Assembly: GCF_018408705.1 (NCBI RefSeq)
Contig: NZ_AP023421.1
Location: forward strand, 440,000-503,999
DNA from: Pusillibacter faecalis
GTDB lineage: Bacteria > Bacillota > Clostridia > Oscillospirales > Oscillospiraceae
Length of the DNA stretch: 64,000 nt
Direction of reading: 5' to 3'
The notes below the pieces were generated by a model. That model did no database searches and was not told where the DNA came from. It saw nothing but the letters and a program-made list of their open reading frames with translations. Below, in pieces: positions 53,484-62,572 of the stretch (positions are counted from its first letter, which is position 1; every line of letters begins with the position of its first letter). The position numbers and the translations under genes were made by a program.

Positions 53484-53667
53484 CGCAGAGGAAAAACAAA
53501 AGCAGCTTGAACGGTTTTTAATGAATGTTGCGGAAGCCGCCGACGCTGCATTATGGGAGTATTGGCGGGAAAAGGAAGCGGAACACCGCCGTTTTGCAAC
53601 GGAGTATGTCACGCGCCGGGGGCTTATCCCCATTTGCACTAACTTTCCTGGAATGCTGGTAAATTAA
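53470..53667 (+). pseudogene. small ICE protein, 3' end replaced by a MITE insertion
   Basis: The frame starts MRKRSAEEKQKQLERFLMNV and is helical and charged. After G-L-I-P it runs into MITE sequence for 12 more residues (65 aa in all). Removing the MITE plus one 11-bp repeat gives a 56-aa protein ending G-L-I-P-Q-Q. This matches its short form in related ICEs as I recall them. The start overlaps the traG end by 14 bp. Function unknown; it may still be active. Confidence 0.7.
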
Positions 53668-53800
53668 GGGCTTTGAGCTTTTCCTTTTGCCTGGATATTG
53701 CAAAAACAATGCCAATCAATAGATAAAAATGATTTCTGCATTAAGAAGATTCCTGACAAACGCCCGCTATAAGCTGCTTTCAGTTAAGTTAATGCATATG
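53631..53800. mobile_element. 170-bp MITE, IS231/IS4-like
   Basis: Ends CATTTGCACTAACTTTCCTG (53631-53650) and CATATGCATTAACTTAACTG (reverse complement of 53781-53800) match at 16 of 20 positions. An 11-bp direct repeat GGGCTTATCCC flanks it (53620-53630, 53801-53811). GGG(N)5CCC is the known target pattern of IS231-type IS4-family elements, and the CAT...AACTTAA ends resemble theirs. It encodes no transposase. Confidence 0.8.
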
Positions 53801-53811
53801 GGGCTTATCCC

Positions 53812-54232
53812 GCAACAGTGACAGCATGGCAGACCGCCGGGGGACAGGGGAAGCTACACTTCCCCTACGCTGCCTGGCGGCAGCTACCCCTTTGTGAACT
53901 TGCGGGAAGCGAACACCTTGCTACGCAAGCTATTCACTTCCCGCAAGTCTGAAAAAAACGTCCGGCAGCACAGCGGGACACAGAAAGGAGCGATTGAAGC
54001 AATCACATCTATCCATACCGGCTACATGATACGCGCCCCCACTTTCCGGCGCAGTACACAGCGGCAGGAGCCGCACCCCTTACAACTGAATACCGCCGCG
54101 CCGCAGGACTTACGCAGCGCGGGGACAGCCGCCTTTACCAGAGGGCGGTTTTTTTGTGCGGCGGCGACCATACGCTGACCGCCTTTTGTCCGCTTGCCGG
54201 ACAGCCGCAGACGCGGCAGAAAGGATATATTT
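53812..54232 (+). other. non-coding ICE segment with hairpins
   Basis: It contains GGGGAAG-CTACA-CTTCCCC near 53848, and a long hairpin with 12-bp perfect arms ACTTGCGGGAAG/CTTCCCGCAAGT (53898-53909, 53937-53948) enclosing a small CTTGC-TAC-GCAAG stem. A terminator and the ribosome site of the Maff2 gene follow. No coding capacity was seen; oriT or regulatory leader functions are possible. Confidence 0.45.
54129..54155 (+). terminator. terminator/attenuator before the Maff2 gene
   Basis: CCGCC/GGCGG stem (54129-54133, 54144-54148) followed by TTTTTTT. It separates the coupling-protein part from the mating-channel genes. Confidence 0.65.
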
Positions 54233-54448
54233 ATGGCATTTTTCAATAGCGCAGTAGACGTTTTGCAGACCCTTGTTGTAGCACTTGGAGCCGGGCTTGG
54301 TATCTGGGGCGTAATCAATCTGATGGAGGGCTACGGCAATGACAATCCGGGCGCGAAAAGCCAGGGCATGAAGCAGCTTATGGCGGGCGGCGGCGTTGCC
54401 CTTATCGGCATGACCCTTGTACCGCTGCTTTCCGGGCTGTTCGGTTAA
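54233..54448 (+). CDS. Maff2-family small membrane protein
   Basis: This 71-aa protein has two membrane segments: LQTLVVALGAGLGIWGVINL and GGGVALIGMTLVPLLSGLFG. The linker G-Y-G-N-D-N-P-G-A-K is characteristic of the Maff2 family, a VirB2/pilin-like position in Tn1549-type transfer modules. It is probably a small membrane component of the mating channel. Confidence 0.88.
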   Translation: MAFFNSAVDVLQTLVVALGAGLGIWGVINLMEGYGNDNPGAKSQGMKQLMAGGGVALIGMTLVPLLSGLFG

Positions 54449-54467
54449 GAAGCGCGGGTAAAGGCTT

Positions 54468-55337
54468 ATGCAGAGCATACTTGACGCGATTAACGAATGG
54501 ATAAAGGAAATCCTCATAGGAGCCATAAACGGTAATCTGTCAACTATGTTCGGGGACGTAAACGAAAAAGTCGGCACTATCGCCGCAGAGGTAGGGCAGA
54601 CCCCGCAAGGGTGGAACGCAAATATATTCTCCATGATACAGACCCTTAGTGAGAATGTAATCGTACCCATTGCGGGGCTTGTCATTACCTACGTCCTATG
54701 CTATGAGCTTATCAGCATGGTAACGGAAAAGAACAATATGCACGACGTTGACACTTCCATGTTCTTCAAGTGGGTGTTCAAGGCGTTTGTGGCAGTCTAC
54801 CTTGTGACGCACACCTTTGACATCACTATGGCGGTGTTCGATATGGCGCAGCACGTTGTTTCCGGCGCGGCGGGGGTAATCGGCGGCAGCACAGAGATTG
54901 ATGTTGCCGCCGCCCTTGCTTCCATGCAGGACGGGCTTGACGCTATGGAAATCCCCGAACTGCTCTTACTTGTCATGGAAACAAGCCTTGTGAGCTTGTG
55001 CATGAAAATCATGTCCGTACTGATAACCGTTATCCTCTACGGGCGTATGATAGAAATTTACCTTTACTGTTCGGTATCGCCTATCCCGTTTGCAACTATG
55101 ACTAACCGGGAATGGGGGCAGATAGGAAACAACTACCTAAAATCCCTGTTCGCTATCGGTTTTCAAGGCTTCCTCATTATGATATGCGTCGGCATTTACG
55201 CCGTACTGGTGAACAACATGATAATAGCGGACAATCTGCACAGCGCGATATTCTCCCTTGCAGCCTACACCGTTATCCTCTGTTTCTCCCTGTTCAAATC
55301 CGGCGCACTGGCGAAGTCGATATTCTCCGCGCATTAG
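54468..55337 (+). CDS. VirB6/TrbL-like conjugation membrane protein
   Basis: This 289-aa polytopic protein begins MQSILDAINEWIKEILIGAI. It has at least five hydrophobic segments, including ENVIVPIAGLVITYVLCYEL and the later SLFAIGFQGFLIMICVGIYA. Its size, topology and position between Maff2 and PrgI match the VirB6-like channel component of Firmicute ICEs. Confidence 0.87.
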   Translation: MQSILDAINEWIKEILIGAINGNLSTMFGDVNEKVGTIAAEVGQTPQGWNANIFSMIQTLSENVIVPIAGLVITYVLCYELISMVTEKNNMHDVDTSMFFKWVFKAFVAVYLVTHTFDITMAVFDMAQHVVSGAAGVIGGSTEIDVAAALASMQDGLDAMEIPELLLLVMETSLVSLCMKIMSVLITVILYGRMIEIYLYCSVSPIPFATMTNREWGQIGNNYLKSLFAIGFQGFLIMICVGIYAVLVNNMIIADNLHSAIFSLAAYTVILCFSLFKSGALAKSIFSAH

Positions 55338-55514
55338 CGGCGTGTCAAGGGTAGGGTGGAGATTTTCAGAGCGAAGCGGCGAAAATACGACCCGACCTTG
55401 ACGCGGGAAAACCCCATAGAATAGGGACGGGCAAAGGGCAGAAATTGACCTTTGCCTTGATTACCCTTATGGGAACTTACAGCAGCACAAAACCCAGAGA
55501 AAGGAGGTTTTTAC

Positions 55515-55916
55515 TTGGCGTATGTACCCGTACCCAAAGACTTATCCAAAGTCAAGACAAAAGTAGCTTTCAACCTTACCAAACGGCAGATTGTATGTTT
55601 TGCGGCGGCTCTTCTGTTCGGCTTGCCGCTTTTCTTTCTGCTCAAAGACAGCACAGGCACAAGCCTTGCGTCTATGGCTATGATTGCCGTCATGCTGCCC
55701 TGTTTCCTCTTTGCCATGTATGAGAAGCATGGACAGCCCCTTGAAGTGGTGGTGAAGAACATCATTCAGACGAAATTCATAGCCCCCAAAGAACGACCAT
55801 ACAGGACAGACAACTTTTATTCCGTCTTAGAACGGCAGAGAAAACTTGAAAAGGAGGTATCAGCGATTGCAAAAGGAAACACGAAGAAACAGCGCGGCGG
55901 GAAGCGCAAAGCCTAA
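55515..55916 (+). CDS. PrgI-family conjugation protein
   Basis: This 133-aa protein starts AYVPVPKDLSKVKTKVAFNL, has two closely spaced membrane segments (about 25-65) and ends with the PrgI block YEKHGQPLEVVVKNIIQTKF and a basic tail. PrgI is the VirB3-like partner of VirB4. A TTG start at 55515 behind AAAGGAGG is the only plausible one. It overlaps virB4 by 50 bp. Confidence 0.88.
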   Translation: MAYVPVPKDLSKVKTKVAFNLTKRQIVCFAAALLFGLPLFFLLKDSTGTSLASMAMIAVMLPCFLFAMYEKHGQPLEVVVKNIIQTKFIAPKERPYRTDNFYSVLERQRKLEKEVSAIAKGNTKKQRGGKRKA

Positions 55917-58305
55917 CCCGCCCCGCAAGCTCACCCGCGCCGAGAAAAAGCAGATTGCAGAAATCATCAGACAGGCAAAGGGCGACGGGAAAGCGCATAC
56001 CGCACAGCAGACAATCCCCTATATCCAGATGTACCCGGACGGTATCTGCAAGGTTACGGAGCGCAAATACTCAAAGACCGTCGCCTTTGAAGATATTAAC
56101 TATCAGCTTGCACAGGCAGACGACAAGACCGCCATTTTTGAGAACTGGTGCGACTTCCTCAACTACTTTGACGCTTCCGTTTCGGTGCAGCTCTCTTTCA
56201 TCAATCAGGGGACGCAGCGGGGCGAAGCGGAAAAAGCGGTCAATATCCCGGCACAGGAGGACGCTTTCAATTCTATCCGCACAGAATACCGGGATATGCT
56301 GAAAAACCAGCTTGCAAAGGGCAACAACGGGCTTGTCAAAGCAAAATATATCACCTTTGCCATTGAAGCCGACAGTCTGGGCGCGGCGAAATCCCGCCTT
56401 GCCCGTATCGAAACGGACGTGCTGAACAACTTTAAGCTCTTAGGCGTGTCTGCCCGCCCCATGACAGGCTATGAACGCCTTAAAATGCTGCATGGCATTT
56501 TCCACCCGGAGGGCGGGCAGTTTTCCTTTGATTTTTCTTGGCTTGCCCCGTCCGGGCTTTCCACAAAGGACTTTATCGCCCCGTCCTCTTTCCGTTTTGG
56601 CGAGGGGCGGTATTTCCGCATGGGGCGCAAAATCGGCGCGGTTTCATTCCTTGAAATCCTTGCGCCGGAATTAAACGACCGTATCTTATCGGATATTCTG
56701 GACTTGGAAACGGGCGTTATCGTCAATCTGCATATCCACAGTATCGACCAGACCGAAGCCATAAAGACAATCAAGCGGAAAATCACCGACCTTGACAAAA
56801 TGAAAATCGAGGAACAGAAAAAAGCGGTACGCAGCGGCTACGACATGGATATAATCCCGTCCGACCTTGCCACGTTCGGCAGCGAAGCAAAAAATCTCTT
56901 ACAGGACTTGCAGAGCCGGAATGAAAGAATGTTCCTCTTGACGTTCCTTGTGGTGAACATGGCAGACACAAAAAGGAAACTGGAAAATGACGTGTTTGCG
57001 GCGGCGGGCATTGCACAGAAGAACAACTGCGCCTTGACCCGCCTTGACTACCAACAGGAAGCGGGGCTTATGTCCTCTGTACCGCTTGGGGAGAACCTTA
57101 TCCCCATTCAAAGAGGGCTTACCACGTCAAGCACCGCTATCTTTATCCCCTTTATCACACAGGAGCTTTTCCAGACGGGCGCGGCTTTGTACTACGGCTT
57201 GAACGCCCTGTCTAACAACATGATACTCTGCGACCGCAAGCAGCTAAAGAACCCCAACGGCTTAATCTTGGGTACGCCGGGAAGCGGGAAATCCTTTGCA
57301 GCCAAACGGGAAATGACAAACGCTTTCCTCATTACCGACGACGACATTATTATCTGCGACCCGGAAGCAGAGTATTTTTCCCTTGTGCAGCGGCTTGACG
57401 GGCAAGTGATACGGTTATCCCCTACGGGCAAGGGCATTGACGGGAAACCCCAGTATGTGAACCCTATGGATATTAACCTCAACTATTCCGAGGACGACAG
57501 CCCCCTTGCGCTGAAATCCGACTTTATCCTCTCCCTCTGCGAGCTTGTCATAGGCGGCAAGGAGGGCTTGCAGCCCGTCGATAAGACCGTCATTGACCGC
57601 GCCGTTCGGAACGTGTACCGCCCTTTCCTTGCAGACCCCGCCCCGGAAAAAATGCCTATCTTGGGCGACCTCTACGACGAGCTTTTGAAGCAGCCGGAGC
57701 CGGAAGCGGCGCGTATTGCGGCGGCGTTGGAGCTGTATGTTTCCGGGAGCCTTAACGTGTTTAACCACCGTACCAACGTGGAGCTGAACAACCGCCTTGT
57801 CTGCTTTGACATCAAGCAGCTTGGGAAGCAGCTCAAAAAGTTAGGTATGCTCATTGTGCAGGACCAGGTATGGAACCGCGTCACCGTCAACCGGGCAGAA
57901 AGGAAATCCACCCGGTATTTTATGGACGAATTTCATCTTCTCTTGAAAGAGGAACAGACCGCCGCCTATTCCGTTGAAATCTGGAAGCGTTTCAGAAAAT
58001 GGGGCGGCATACCCACAGCCATTACGCAGAACGTCAAGGATTTGCTTGCTTCCCGCGAAGTGGAGAATATCTTTGAAAACTCTGATTTTGTCCTCATGCT
58101 CAATCAGGCGGCGGGCGACCGGGCTATCCTTGCAAAGCAGCTCAACATCTCCCCGCAGCAGATGAAATATGTCACCCACACCGAAGCGGGCGAGGGGCTT
58201 ATCTTCTACGGGAACGTGGTGCTGCCCTTTGTAGACCGCTTCCCAAAAGACACCGAGCTTTACCGGGTAATGACGACGAAGCCAGAGGAAGTGGGCGAAG
58301 CATGA
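55867..58305 (+). CDS. VirB4-family conjugation ATPase
   Basis: This 812-aa ATPase has an N-terminal VirB4/CagE part (PYIQMYPDGICKVTERKYSK; FCDFLNYF-like segment) and a C-terminal AAA motor. Walker A is LGTPGSGKSFAAKREM and Walker B lies in RYFMDEFHLLLKEEQT. It energises assembly of the mating channel. A TTG at 55867, nine bases after AAGGAGG, is the likely start. Its stop overlaps the methylase start (ATGA). Confidence 0.93.
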   Translation: MQKETRRNSAAGSAKPNPPRKLTRAEKKQIAEIIRQAKGDGKAHTAQQTIPYIQMYPDGICKVTERKYSKTVAFEDINYQLAQADDKTAIFENWCDFLNYFDASVSVQLSFINQGTQRGEAEKAVNIPAQEDAFNSIRTEYRDMLKNQLAKGNNGLVKAKYITFAIEADSLGAAKSRLARIETDVLNNFKLLGVSARPMTGYERLKMLHGIFHPEGGQFSFDFSWLAPSGLSTKDFIAPSSFRFGEGRYFRMGRKIGAVSFLEILAPELNDRILSDILDLETGVIVNLHIHSIDQTEAIKTIKRKITDLDKMKIEEQKKAVRSGYDMDIIPSDLATFGSEAKNLLQDLQSRNERMFLLTFLVVNMADTKRKLENDVFAAAGIAQKNNCALTRLDYQQEAGLMSSVPLGENLIPIQRGLTTSSTAIFIPFITQELFQTGAALYYGLNALSNNMILCDRKQLKNPNGLILGTPGSGKSFAAKREMTNAFLITDDDIIICDPEAEYFSLVQRLDGQVIRLSPTGKGIDGKPQYVNPMDINLNYSEDDSPLALKSDFILSLCELVIGGKEGLQPVDKTVIDRAVRNVYRPFLADPAPEKMPILGDLYDELLKQPEPEAARIAAALELYVSGSLNVFNHRTNVELNNRLVCFDIKQLGKQLKKLGMLIVQDQVWNRVTVNRAERKSTRYFMDEFHLLLKEEQTAAYSVEIWKRFRKWGGIPTAITQNVKDLLASREVENIFENSDFVLMLNQAAGDRAILAKQLNISPQQMKYVTHTEAGEGLIFYGNVVLPFVDRFPKDTELYRVMTTKPEEVGEA

Positions 58306-59261
58306 ACGGGCTGAAAACTGACACCATCATCAACCGGGACGCGCTCTATGCCTTGCGGGAGCTTCCAGAGGAAAGCGTACACTGTTGCGTCACAAGCCCG
58401 CCCTACTATGCGCTTAGAGATTATGGGCTTGATATGCAGATTGGGCGGGAGGACACGCCGGAGCAGTACATTGACAGGCTGACCGAGGTTTTCCGCGAGC
58501 TGCGCCGGGTACTGCGTTCTGACGGTACGCTCTGGCTGAATATCGCGGACACTTACTGCGGCACAGGAAATAAAGGCTACCATGCAGACCCGAAGAACCC
58601 GAAAGGCAGAAACGGACAGCAGATTGCAAGAAACAACCGCGTTTCCGGCTGCAAACAAAAGGACTTAATCGGTATTCCTTGGCTTTTAGCCTTTGCCCTA
58701 CGCGCTGACGGGTGGTATTTACGGAGCGACATTATCTGGCAGAAAGAAAACCCCATGCCGGAGAGCGTGAAAGACCGCCCTACCCGCTGCTATGAACATA
58801 TCTTTCTGCTTACGAAGTCAAAGAAGTATTTTTATGACGCAGCCGCCATAGCCGAGCCGTTAGCCCCCACAACGGCGGCGCGGTACCGCACCGGGCGCAG
58901 CGCGGGACAGAAATATGCGGACGAAGTACCCGGACAGGGGAACGTACAGGGGCTTAACCGGGCGCGAAGCGGCAGCTACTACGACGAAGCCCTCATGCCG
59001 ACCATGCGGAACAGGCGGGACGTGTGGCTTATCAATACCGTTCCCTACAAGGGCGGGCATTTCGCCGCGTTCCCGCCAAAACTTGCCGAAACCTGTATCA
59101 AGGCGGGCTGTCCGAAAGGCGGCGTTGTGCTTGACCCCTTTTTCGGCAGCGGCACGACGGGGGCAGCCGCAAGGCAGCTTGACAGGCATTATATAGGCAT
59201 TGAGATAAACGCCGAGTATTGCGCCCTTGCAAGGGCGCGGATTGGAGGGACAGAAAAATAA
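58302..59261 (+). CDS. SPPY-type DNA methyltransferase (N4-cytosine or N6-adenine)
   Basis: This 319-aa enzyme has motif IV V-T-S-P-P-Y-Y (about 30-36) near the N-terminus and the AdoMet-binding motif D-P-F-F-G-S-G-T-T near the C-terminus, the beta-class order. Motif IV SPPY is common in N4-cytosine enzymes but also occurs in N6-adenine ones. No restriction gene is adjacent. It is embedded in the transfer operon by ATGA coupling to virB4, so anti-restriction protection during transfer is likely (inference). Confidence 0.9.
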   Translation: MNGLKTDTIINRDALYALRELPEESVHCCVTSPPYYALRDYGLDMQIGREDTPEQYIDRLTEVFRELRRVLRSDGTLWLNIADTYCGTGNKGYHADPKNPKGRNGQQIARNNRVSGCKQKDLIGIPWLLAFALRADGWYLRSDIIWQKENPMPESVKDRPTRCYEHIFLLTKSKKYFYDAAAIAEPLAPTTAARYRTGRSAGQKYADEVPGQGNVQGLNRARSGSYYDEALMPTMRNRRDVWLINTVPYKGGHFAAFPPKLAETCIKAGCPKGGVVLDPFFGSGTTGAAARQLDRHYIGIEINAEYCALARARIGGTEK

Positions 59262-61366
59262 AACAGTATCGAGCGCGTGAGAAAGTCACGCAGAAAATGA
59301 CCCGCGAGGGGGCTGTCGAGGTAAACGCCGCCACCGGGAAAAAGAAACGTATCAGCAAGCGGATAAGGGACGCGGACTTTGCAAAGACCGAAGCCCCGCC
59401 GCAGCCGGAACAGGCAGCGCAGCCCCTACCGGGCGGCACAGCTCCCGCGCCCACAGCCGACGCGCCGACGCTTCCCCATGCGCCGGGGGCAGAACGGGAA
59501 CAGGACACCGCAGCAGCCGAGCGCGTCTTGGAACGTATCGACGGGGCGCGTACCAGAAAGGCGAGCAAAAAGGCGGCGAGGAAAGCACAGGCAGAAGCCA
59601 CAGCAAAAGAAAAATCTTCCCGCTTGCAGTTTACCGACGAGGAACGGGCAACGCCGGAGCTTGAAAAATATATCCGAAAATCGGACAAAGCAGCCGACCG
59701 TCTGGACGCGGCAAAGGCGGCTATCCCCAAAGAAAAGAAACTTGTACGGGAGCGCACCTTTGATGAAGCCACCGGGAAAGGCAAGACCCGCCTACGCTTT
59801 GAGGAACGGGAAAAGCCCATAGGAAAAAATAAGCCCCACAATAACCCGCTATCCCGCCCCGCACAGGAAGCGGGTATTTTCGTTCACAACAAGATACATT
59901 CCGTTGAAAAGGACAATTCCGGCGTTGAGGGGGCGCACAAATCCGAAGAACTGGCAGAGCGCGGCGCAAAGTACGGGGCGCGGAAAGTCAAGGAGGGCTA
60001 CCGCAGCCACAAGCTGAAACCTTACCGGGCGGCGGCAAAGGCAGAGAAAACGGCGTTCAAGGCGAATGTGGATTTCCAGTACCATAAATCCCTACATGAC
60101 AATCCGCAGATTGCGGGCAATCCCCTTTCCCGCTTCATGCAGAAGCAGCAAATCAAGCGGCAGTATGCAAAGTCGGCAAGGAAAGGCGGCGCAAAAACGG
60201 CGCAGAAAGCCGCAGAGAACACCCGCAAGGCGGCAAAAAAGACCGCCGAGGAAACAAAAAAGGCAATCGCTTTTGTAGGGCGGCACCCGGCGGGCGTATG
60301 TATCGCCGTTGCCGCGCTGCTCTTATTCATCATGGTATCGGCGGGGCTTTCCTCTTGCGGCTCCATGTTCTCCGGCTTGATGAACGGCATACTTGGGACT
60401 TCCTACACGTCGGAGGACAGCGACCTTGTGGCGACGGAAAATAATTATGCCGCAAAGGAAAACGAGCTTCAGCAGCAGATTGACAATATCGAAAGCACCC
60501 ACCCCGGCTATGACGAATACCGCTATGACCTTGACAGTATCGGGCATAACCCCCATGAGTTAGCGTCCTACCTCACCGCCCTTTTACAGACCTACACCCC
60601 GCAGAGCGCACAGGCAGAGCTAAACCGCGTCTTTGCCATGCAGTACACTTTGACGCTGACGGAAGAAACGGAAATCCGCTACCGCACAGAAACAAGCACA
60701 GACCCGGAAACCGGGGAAACGACCACCGAGGAAGTACCCTACGAGTACCATATCCTCAACGTGAAGCTGACGAGCAAGCCCATTTCCGAGATTGCGGAGG
60801 AACTTCTAACGCCACAGCAGCTTGAAATGTACCGCGTCTATCTGGAAACAAGCGGCAACAAGCCGCTGATTTTCGGCGGCGGCTCCCCCGATATGGGCGC
60901 GTCCGAGGATTTAAGCGGCGTACAGCTTGTAAACGGCACACGCCCCGGCAACACCGCCGTTGTAGACCTTGCGAAGCGGCAAGTCGGCAACGTGGGCGGG
61001 CGACCCTATTGGAGCTGGTACGGATTTAACAGCCGCGTGGAATGGTGCGCCTGTTTCGTTTCATGGTGCTACAATCAAGCCGGAAAGAGCGAGCCGCGCT
61101 TTGCCGGGTGCCAGTCACAGGGCGTACCCTGGTTCCAGTCACGCGGGCAATGGGGCGCGAGGGGCTATGAGAATATCGCCCCCGGCGACGCTATCTTTTT
61201 CGACTGGGACGGGGACGGGAGCGCAGACCATGTAGGGCTTGTTATCGGAACGGACGGGGAGCGCGTCTATACCGTCGAGGGCAATTCCGGCGACGCCTGC
61301 AAGATAAAGAGCTACCCCGTCAATTACTCCTGTATCAAAGGCTATGGGCTGATGAACTGGAATTAA
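59258..61366 (+). CDS. conjugation cell-wall hydrolase with C-terminal CHAP domain
   Basis: This protein of about 703 aa has a long charged N-terminal half rich in Lys/Ala/Glu, a membrane segment (about 350-370, VCIAVAALLLFIMVSAGLSS), an extracellular stretch and a CHAP amidase/endopeptidase domain. That domain has the catalytic Cys in VEWCACFVSWCYNQAG and His in DHVGLVIG. It opens peptidoglycan for the mating channel. No good ATG lies near the ribosome site; GGAGGG is 7 bases from an ATA at 59258. ATG at 59297 is the safe alternative. Confidence 0.85.
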   Translation: MKQYRAREKVTQKMTREGAVEVNAATGKKKRISKRIRDADFAKTEAPPQPEQAAQPLPGGTAPAPTADAPTLPHAPGAEREQDTAAAERVLERIDGARTRKASKKAARKAQAEATAKEKSSRLQFTDEERATPELEKYIRKSDKAADRLDAAKAAIPKEKKLVRERTFDEATGKGKTRLRFEEREKPIGKNKPHNNPLSRPAQEAGIFVHNKIHSVEKDNSGVEGAHKSEELAERGAKYGARKVKEGYRSHKLKPYRAAAKAEKTAFKANVDFQYHKSLHDNPQIAGNPLSRFMQKQQIKRQYAKSARKGGAKTAQKAAENTRKAAKKTAEETKKAIAFVGRHPAGVCIAVAALLLFIMVSAGLSSCGSMFSGLMNGILGTSYTSEDSDLVATENNYAAKENELQQQIDNIESTHPGYDEYRYDLDSIGHNPHELASYLTALLQTYTPQSAQAELNRVFAMQYTLTLTEETEIRYRTETSTDPETGETTTEEVPYEYHILNVKLTSKPISEIAEELLTPQQLEMYRVYLETSGNKPLIFGGGSPDMGASEDLSGVQLVNGTRPGNTAVVDLAKRQVGNVGGRPYWSWYGFNSRVEWCACFVSWCYNQAGKSEPRFAGCQSQGVPWFQSRGQWGARGYENIAPGDAIFFDWDGDGSADHVGLVIGTDGERVYTVEGNSGDACKIKSYPVNYSCIKGYGLMNWN

Positions 61367-61400
61367 CATATTTTTGAGCAAAGAAAGGAGAAATTTATTT

Positions 61401-61679
61401 ATGGCTATGAACAAGATTGAACGTATCGACAAAGAGATTGCAAAGACCCGCGAGAAAATCACCGAGTACCAGAACAAATTAAGGGGGCTTGAAGCGCAGA
61501 AAACCGAAGCGGAAAACCTGCAAATCGTACAGCTTGTGCGCTCCATGCGCCTTTCCCCGCATGAGCTTTCCGCTATGCTTTCCGGGGGCGGTATTCCGGG
61601 CATGGAAGCCGCGCCGGGCTACCCCGCAGAACCCGCAGACCACAACACCGAAGAAATGGAGGACACCGAGAATGAATAA
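61401..61679 (+). CDS. DUF4315 family protein
   Basis: This 92-aa protein has a heptad-like coiled coil, MNKIERIDKEIAKTREKITE, then LQIVQLVRSMRLSPHELSAM and a Gly-rich acidic end. This is the DUF4315 protein found next to DUF4366 in Tn1549-like ICEs. Function unknown. AAAGGAG precedes it. Confidence 0.87.
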   Translation: MAMNKIERIDKEIAKTREKITEYQNKLRGLEAQKTEAENLQIVQLVRSMRLSPHELSAMLSGGGIPGMEAAPGYPAEPADHNTEEMEDTENE

Positions 61680-62373
61680 GAAAATCCTTAGAACCTTGAC
61701 CGCACTTTGCGCCGCCCTTGTACTTATGGGCGGCTTTTCCGTCACCGCCTTTGCACAGACCCCGGAGGGCGAGGACGCTACCAACGACAGCGGCGTTGTC
61801 TACGAGGAACCCCAAAAGGAAGAACCCCTTACCCCGGACGGGAACGCGACCCTTGTAGACGATTTCGGCGGCAACAAGCAGCTTATCACCGTAACGACCA
61901 AAAACGGCAATTATTTTTATATCCTCATTGACCGGGACGACGAGGGCGAGGACACAGTACATTTCCTTAATCAAGTGGACGAAGCCGACCTCTTAGCACT
62001 TATGGAGGACGGAAGCACCGAAGCAGCCCCGCCCGCCGTTTGCAGTTGCACCGAGAAATGCGAAGCCGGGAAAGTAAATGTGAGCTGCCCCGTCTGCAAG
62101 GACAACATGACCGCTTGCAGCGGCAAGGAAGCGGAGCCGGAAACCGAGAAACCAACAGAGCAGCCCAAAGAGAAAGGCAATACAGGCGGGCTTGTGCTTT
62201 TCCTTGTCGTGGCACTTCTTGGCGGCGGGGGCGCGTTCTATTATTTTAAGTTTATGAAGCCAAAGCAGAACGTCAAGGGCGACACCGACCTTGAAGATTT
62301 CGATTTTGACGATTACGACGAGGACGAGGGGGACGGGCTTTCTGATGAAGAACAGGAGGACGAGGAAGCATGA
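61672..62373 (+). CDS. DUF4366 domain exported membrane protein
   Basis: This 233-aa protein has a signal peptide (LRTLTALCAALVLMGGFSVT, A-F-A cleavage), an extracellular DUF4366 part with LITVTTKNGNYFYILIDRDD, and a Cys-rich block (C-S-C-T-E-K-C, C-P-V-C). One membrane segment (LVLFLVVALLGGGGAFYYF) and an extremely acidic cytoplasmic tail follow. It is probably a surface component of the transfer apparatus. It overlaps the DUF4315 gene by 8 bp. Confidence 0.87.
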   Translation: MNKKILRTLTALCAALVLMGGFSVTAFAQTPEGEDATNDSGVVYEEPQKEEPLTPDGNATLVDDFGGNKQLITVTTKNGNYFYILIDRDDEGEDTVHFLNQVDEADLLALMEDGSTEAAPPAVCSCTEKCEAGKVNVSCPVCKDNMTACSGKEAEPETEKPTEQPKEKGNTGGLVLFLVVALLGGGGAFYYFKFMKPKQNVKGDTDLEDFDFDDYDEDEGDGLSDEEQEDEEA

Positions 62374-62558
62374 CGCTTTTCACCGAAAACCCTTTAGAAA
62401 AAATGATGGTACAAAGACCCACCGGGCGGCGTGACAGTGCGCCGCCCGTTCCAAAATCCCCGGCGTGTATGCGTTGCCCTTATAAGGCGCAATCCCCCTG
62501 TATCGGCTATTGTCTGAAACAGGCACAGGAGAAGAAGCACACCGCGCCGGAACGCTGA
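62370..62558 (+). CDS. small Cys-containing ICE protein
   Basis: This 62-aa protein has four Cys in a C-M-R-C-P-Y...C-I-G-Y-C pattern, suggesting metal or disulfide binding. The start overlaps the DUF4366 stop (ATGA). It recurs in this operon position of related ICEs as I recall; function unknown. Confidence 0.7.
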   Translation: MTLFTENPLEKMMVQRPTGRRDSAPPVPKSPACMRCPYKAQSPCIGYCLKQAQEKKHTAPER

Positions 62559-62572
62559 AAGGAGGATTTTTC

